In this document: positions 5,550 to 7,907 of the stretch, one piece after another
Layout: each line of letters opens with the position of its first letter
How positions within the stretch are numbered: the first letter of the stretch is position 1
Source: Clostridiales bacterium
GTDB taxonomy: Bacteria > Bacillota > Clostridia > Tissierellales > Sedimentibacteraceae
DNA: 7,907 bases
Reading direction: 5' to 3'
Assembly: GCA_003497505.1 (NCBI GenBank)
Contig: DNNV01000207.1
Location: 1-7,907, forward strand
Notes under the pieces: model-generated
Told to the model about the DNA's origin: nothing
Databases searched by the model: none
What the model saw: the letters and a program-made list of their open reading frames with translations, nothing else
Position numbers and translations under genes: made by a program

Positions 5550-6557
5550 ATGAAAAAAATTATTTCATTATTCATGGTTGTTCTGCTTGTATTATCCCTT
5601 ATCTTGGCAGGATGTCAGAAGCAGGATACTCAAATGAAAAAAATCAGATTGATTGAGGTTACGCACTCCATATTCTACGCACCACAGTATGTAGCTATGG
5701 AAAAGGGATTCTTCAAAGAACAAGGACTGGATATTGAGCTTACAAACGGCGGCGGAGCCGACAAATGTATGGCTGCCATGGTAAGCGGAGAAGCAGACAT
5801 TGCCTTTATGGGACCTGAAGCCAGCGTGTATGTATATCTGCAGGGAAGAACGGATCATGCTGTAAATTTTGCACAGCTGACACAAAAAGACGGTTCTTTT
5901 ATAGTGGGCAGAGAAAAAGACAATTCATTTACAATCGATAAGCTGAAAGGCCATACAATACTTGGAGGTCGAAAGGGCGGCATGCCTCTGATGACTTTGG
6001 AATATGTTCTCAAGCAAAACGGATTGACTCCCGGAGTTGATGTCGATGTGAGAACAGACGTTCAATTTGACATGATGGCAGGAGCCTTTGCATCAGGCGA
6101 GGCAGATTACACCACACTCTTTGAGCCTCTGGCATCTACGTTTGAGCTTCAGGGCAACGGCTATGTTCTTGAATCTGTAGGTTCTCTTGCGGGCTATGTG
6201 CCATATACATGCTACAGTTCTCTGGGAAGCTATATAGAGAAAAACCCTGATACAATACAGAAATTTGCAAATGCCTTATATAAGGGAATGGTTTGGGTGG
6301 ATGAACATTCGGCGCAAGAGGTTGCAGAAGCTATTCTTCCGCAATTTGCTGACTCCGAGGTAGGCTTTATTGCAAAGATTGTTCAGAACTACAAAGACCT
6401 GAATACCTGGAATCCTGATCTAGTATTAGGCGAGGACGGATACAACAGATTAATTGATATAATGAAGACAGCCGGCGAAATTGAAGAAGGCGCCCCCTAC
6501 GAAAAAATTCAGACGCCTGATTTTGCAACAAAGGCAAAGGAACTATACAAGAAATAA
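5550..6557 (+). CDS. ABC-type substrate-binding lipoprotein, NMT1/SsuA-like (COG0715 type)
   Basis: A 335-residue extracytoplasmic solute-binding protein anchored by lipid. The signal peptide ends in lipobox L19-A-G-C22. The mature protein has hallmarks of the NMT1/THI5-like and SsuA/TauA binding proteins: FYAPQYVAMEKGFFKEQGLD (42-61), a glycine-rich GGGADKC (67-73), GEADIAFMGPE (80-90), GGRKGGMPLMTLEYVL (139-154) and GEADYTTLFEP (183-193). Relatives bind thiamine pyrimidine precursors, sulfonates, taurine, nitrate or aromatic acids. The ligand cannot be told here. GGGAGG (5539-5544) lies 5 bases before the ATG. No ABC ATPase or permease gene adjoins it: pit is divergent and the next gene is convergent. 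It must therefore borrow a transporter encoded elsewhere or act as a sensor. No thiamine riboswitch is recognisable upstream. Confidence 0.9.
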   Translation: MKKIISLFMVVLLVLSLILAGCQKQDTQMKKIRLIEVTHSIFYAPQYVAMEKGFFKEQGLDIELTNGGGADKCMAAMVSGEADIAFMGPEASVYVYLQGRTDHAVNFAQLTQKDGSFIVGREKDNSFTIDKLKGHTILGGRKGGMPLMTLEYVLKQNGLTPGVDVDVRTDVQFDMMAGAFASGEADYTTLFEPLASTFELQGNGYVLESVGSLAGYVPYTCYSSLGSYIEKNPDTIQKFANALYKGMVWVDEHSAQEVAEAILPQFADSEVGFIAKIVQNYKDLNTWNPDLVLGEDGYNRLIDIMKTAGEIEEGAPYEKIQTPDFATKAKELYKK

Positions 6558-6578
6558 TCTTTTCGGAAAGCATTTAAA

Positions 6579-6609
6579 AAAGACCATCCGTGGAATGAGG
6601 ATGGTCTTT
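6579..6609. terminator. Bidirectional intrinsic terminator between the lipoprotein and GerMN genes
   Basis: AAAGACCATCC (6579-6589) and GGATGGTCTTT (6599-6609) form a perfect 11-bp stem with a 9-base loop. The + strand continues TTTATATGTT. The minus strand continues with about six T residues, which is the better U-tract. It starts 22 bases after the stop of the + gene and 5 bases after that of the minus gene, serving both. Confidence 0.88.
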
Positions 6610-6614
6610 ATATG

Positions 6615-7667
6615 TTAATATTGATTAAACACAGGCGTTACATTTCCGGTATTAAAATTAAGTCCTGCCTCCTGGAAGGATAATCCTTCGATATTATATT
6701 CCACATCAGCGATGTCGAACTGCTCTAAGCAAAGCACCACTATGGCATTCATATCCGCAAATTCTTCTTCTGAGAGATTTACGGCTTCAACTCCTAGATT
6801 AACGACAGCCTTGCTGCTTTTAATATCTACTCCTCTTAAATTAACACCAACGGGGATATTATTACCCAGCACCGTGTCTGAAGGTGGACCGTTGAAAAGC
6901 TTCTCTACCACTGTAACCGCAGGATTTCCGATTTTACTTGCAGAGAATGTTATGGGAACATAGTGCCCAGCAACCTCTGTGTCAGGAGCTTTGTAATATA
7001 CGGTGTAATTTACTCCGTCTGCAGACCCGTATAAATTGATGTTTTCCCTTTCAAATGCCGTATTTATGGCATAGCCTTTCGGCAGTGAAGCTAGTATCTG
7101 CCCTTCAACCAGCAGCTCCACCTTGCTTATGGTAGGAAACTCGGTCAATGTATATGTAACGGCGGAAATCATATTCTCCTCTTGCTTATAAGAAGAAGTG
7201 TTCAGTATATTTTTGCTGAAATCCACTCTGCAAAGACCATCCTTGATTGACATTCCTCTGATTTCTGTTCCTGCGGGCAATACGCCATGAAGATTAGACT
7301 GAGCAATTTTCTTTTCGGCATCACTGCCTACAACCATGCTTCGCAGGGTCGCCTTGGCAATTCCTTCTTCCCAAGGAATCTTTGTATTTACGGGAACTAT
7401 AAAGCCGTTTTCATCTTCATAATAAGCCAGTATATCCGTTTTTTTAGCTTCCTCCACACTTGGTATGGAAGTTTCGATTACAGGCTCCTGGGGTACTTCT
7501 CCTACCATTGAATCATCCACAATTTCAAAATCCGATAACCCATCCAGGTCTGCTATATCTGTGTTATTTTTCTCCTTCAGACCAACCATCATATCTAAAG
7601 TACTGCATCCTGTTATACTTACCATCAGACATAAAATCATTATCATAGATATAATCTTATAAGCCAA
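6615..7667 (-). CDS. GerMN-domain lipoprotein, related to sporulation protein GerM
   Basis: A 350-residue predicted lipoprotein. The signal peptide ends in lipobox I18-T-G-C21, then an acidic linker (about 30-80) and two tandem GerMN domains at about 80-195 and 220-335. Each repeat has the domain pattern of an alpha-beta unit (IAKATLRSMVVG at 103-114; AVTVVEKLFNGP at 250-261), a turn with a Leu/Ile-Arg-Gly (EIRGMSI; NLRGVDI), and a strand ending in valine plus Asp/Asn (CRVDFS; AVVNLG). Bacillus subtilis GerM, also a lipoprotein of similar size with two such domains, is needed for normal sporulation and germination. Other GerMN proteins occur in non-spore contexts, so function is inferred. The start is TTG at 7667, chosen because AGGAGGG (complement of 7675-7681) lies 7 bases upstream. 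The next in-frame ATG is 21 bases further in. A TATAAT at 7704-7699 lacks a clear -35. Confidence 0.88.
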   Translation of the reverse strand: MAYKIISMIMILCLMVSITGCSTLDMMVGLKEKNNTDIADLDGLSDFEIVDDSMVGEVPQEPVIETSIPSVEEAKKTDILAYYEDENGFIVPVNTKIPWEEGIAKATLRSMVVGSDAEKKIAQSNLHGVLPAGTEIRGMSIKDGLCRVDFSKNILNTSSYKQEENMISAVTYTLTEFPTISKVELLVEGQILASLPKGYAINTAFERENINLYGSADGVNYTVYYKAPDTEVAGHYVPITFSASKIGNPAVTVVEKLFNGPPSDTVLGNNIPVGVNLRGVDIKSSKAVVNLGVEAVNLSEEEFADMNAIVVLCLEQFDIADVEYNIEGLSFQEAGLNFNTGNVTPVFNQY

Positions 7668-7674
7668 TTTTAAA

Positions 7675-7681
7675 CCCTCCT
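7675..7681 (-). promoter_or_regulatory. Ribosome binding site supporting a TTG start
   Basis: The minus strand reads AGGAGGG, near-perfectly complementary to the 16S rRNA tail, with 7 bases to the TTG at 7667. The spacing to the next in-frame ATG (7646-7644) would be 28 bases, too far, and that would also shorten the signal peptide. TTG is therefore the likely initiator. Confidence 0.8.
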
Positions 7682-7783
7682 CGCGTCTTTATATATTTAT
7701 TATATTTAGCATGTACTCTGTATATGATAAATATTTAAATATAATTTAGAAATAGGAGCGGGTTAATTTCGTATATTACATGC

Positions 7784-7907
7784 TCATTTCATCATGATAA
7801 TTCCGGCAAGCAATCCTCTTTTTCCTCCCTGACCCCTGTGGGAGAAAAACATATGGTTGTTGCATTTTGTACACAAATTTGAAAATTCAATATTTTTTTC
7901 TTCCATT
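7784..7907 (-). CDS. pgeF: C-terminal end of a PgeF/YlmD (YfiH, DUF152) family protein, cut by the window edge
   Basis: On the minus strand an open frame enters from the right edge and runs 40 codons to a TGA at 7784-7786. Its end carries LCTKC followed by FFSHR and a Gly/Arg-rich segment, then a short hydrophobic tail (GLLAGIIMMK). This matches the C-terminus of the YfiH/YlmD family, where a conserved CTxC-N-x-x-x-FFSxRR pattern precedes the final strand. These were annotated as polyphenol oxidases, and E. coli YfiH (PgeF) is now described as a peptidoglycan editing factor. Metal ligands and catalytic residues lie in the missing part, so activity cannot be checked. An ATG at 7906 is an internal methionine, not the start. 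The gene precedes the GerMN gene by 116 bases with no obvious terminator, so co-transcription is possible. Confidence 0.75.
   Translation of the reverse strand, partial: MEEKNIEFSNLCTKCNNHMFFSHRGQGGKRGLLAGIIMMK

Noticed and set aside
7690..7740. Sporulation sigma-E/G type promoter before the GerMN gene
   Set aside because: CATATACA-like and TATAAT-like strings occur in a very AT-rich stretch, but no -35 and -10 pair with acceptable spacing could be found.
7709..7783. GCATGTA/TACATGC inverted repeat between the pgeF-like and GerMN genes
   Set aside because: Seven bases with a 61-base gap are expected by chance in AT-rich intergenic DNA. It forms no useful hairpin.

Overview
The window looks like an ordinary chromosomal segment of a low-GC, anaerobic, probably spore-forming Bacillota, most likely class Clostridia. 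The reasons are AT-rich intergenic DNA, strong GGAGG-type ribosome binding sites, a Clostridium symbiosum-type glutamate dehydrogenase, the redox repressor Rex, a YtvI-like membrane protein and a GerMN-domain lipoprotein. The species cannot be told from this sequence. There are no transposases, phage genes, CRISPR arrays, tRNAs or rRNAs.

Layout, left to right. The first 25 bases hold the first eight codons of a leftward gene that leaves the window. An AI-2E/YtvI family membrane protein follows on the + strand (169-1242). It converges on gdhA (1294-2637, minus), and a hairpin that can end transcription in both directions lies between them. Upstream of gdhA is a 285-bp AT-rich region, the longest gene-free stretch. 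It holds a probable gdhA promoter and two diverged copies of a 33-bp sequence. Next come rex (2923-3570), a DUF47/PhoU-like protein (3656-4279) and a PiT-family phosphate transporter (4296-5348), all on the minus strand. The transporter and DUF47 genes form an operon. A divergent promoter region separates them from a rightward orphan substrate-binding lipoprotein (5550-6557). That gene converges, through a second bidirectional hairpin, on a two-domain GerMN lipoprotein (6615-7667, minus, TTG start). The right edge holds the last 40 codons of a pgeF/ylmD-type gene (7784-7907, minus).

Functionally, gdhA links glutamate to 2-oxoglutarate and appears NAD-dependent by its cofactor-pocket residues. 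It lies next to rex, whose product senses the NADH/NAD ratio. The PiT/DUF47 pair is a low-affinity phosphate uptake module. The YtvI-like and GerMN proteins point to sporulation. I see no clearly new multi-gene system. The best leads are the duplicated 33-bp element before gdhA, inverted and direct repeats between the divergent pit and lipoprotein genes, and the missing ABC partners of the lipoprotein. Two start codons should be placed downstream of the longest open frame (gdhA at 2637, pit at 5348), and the two edge genes are too short to be noticed by length alone.
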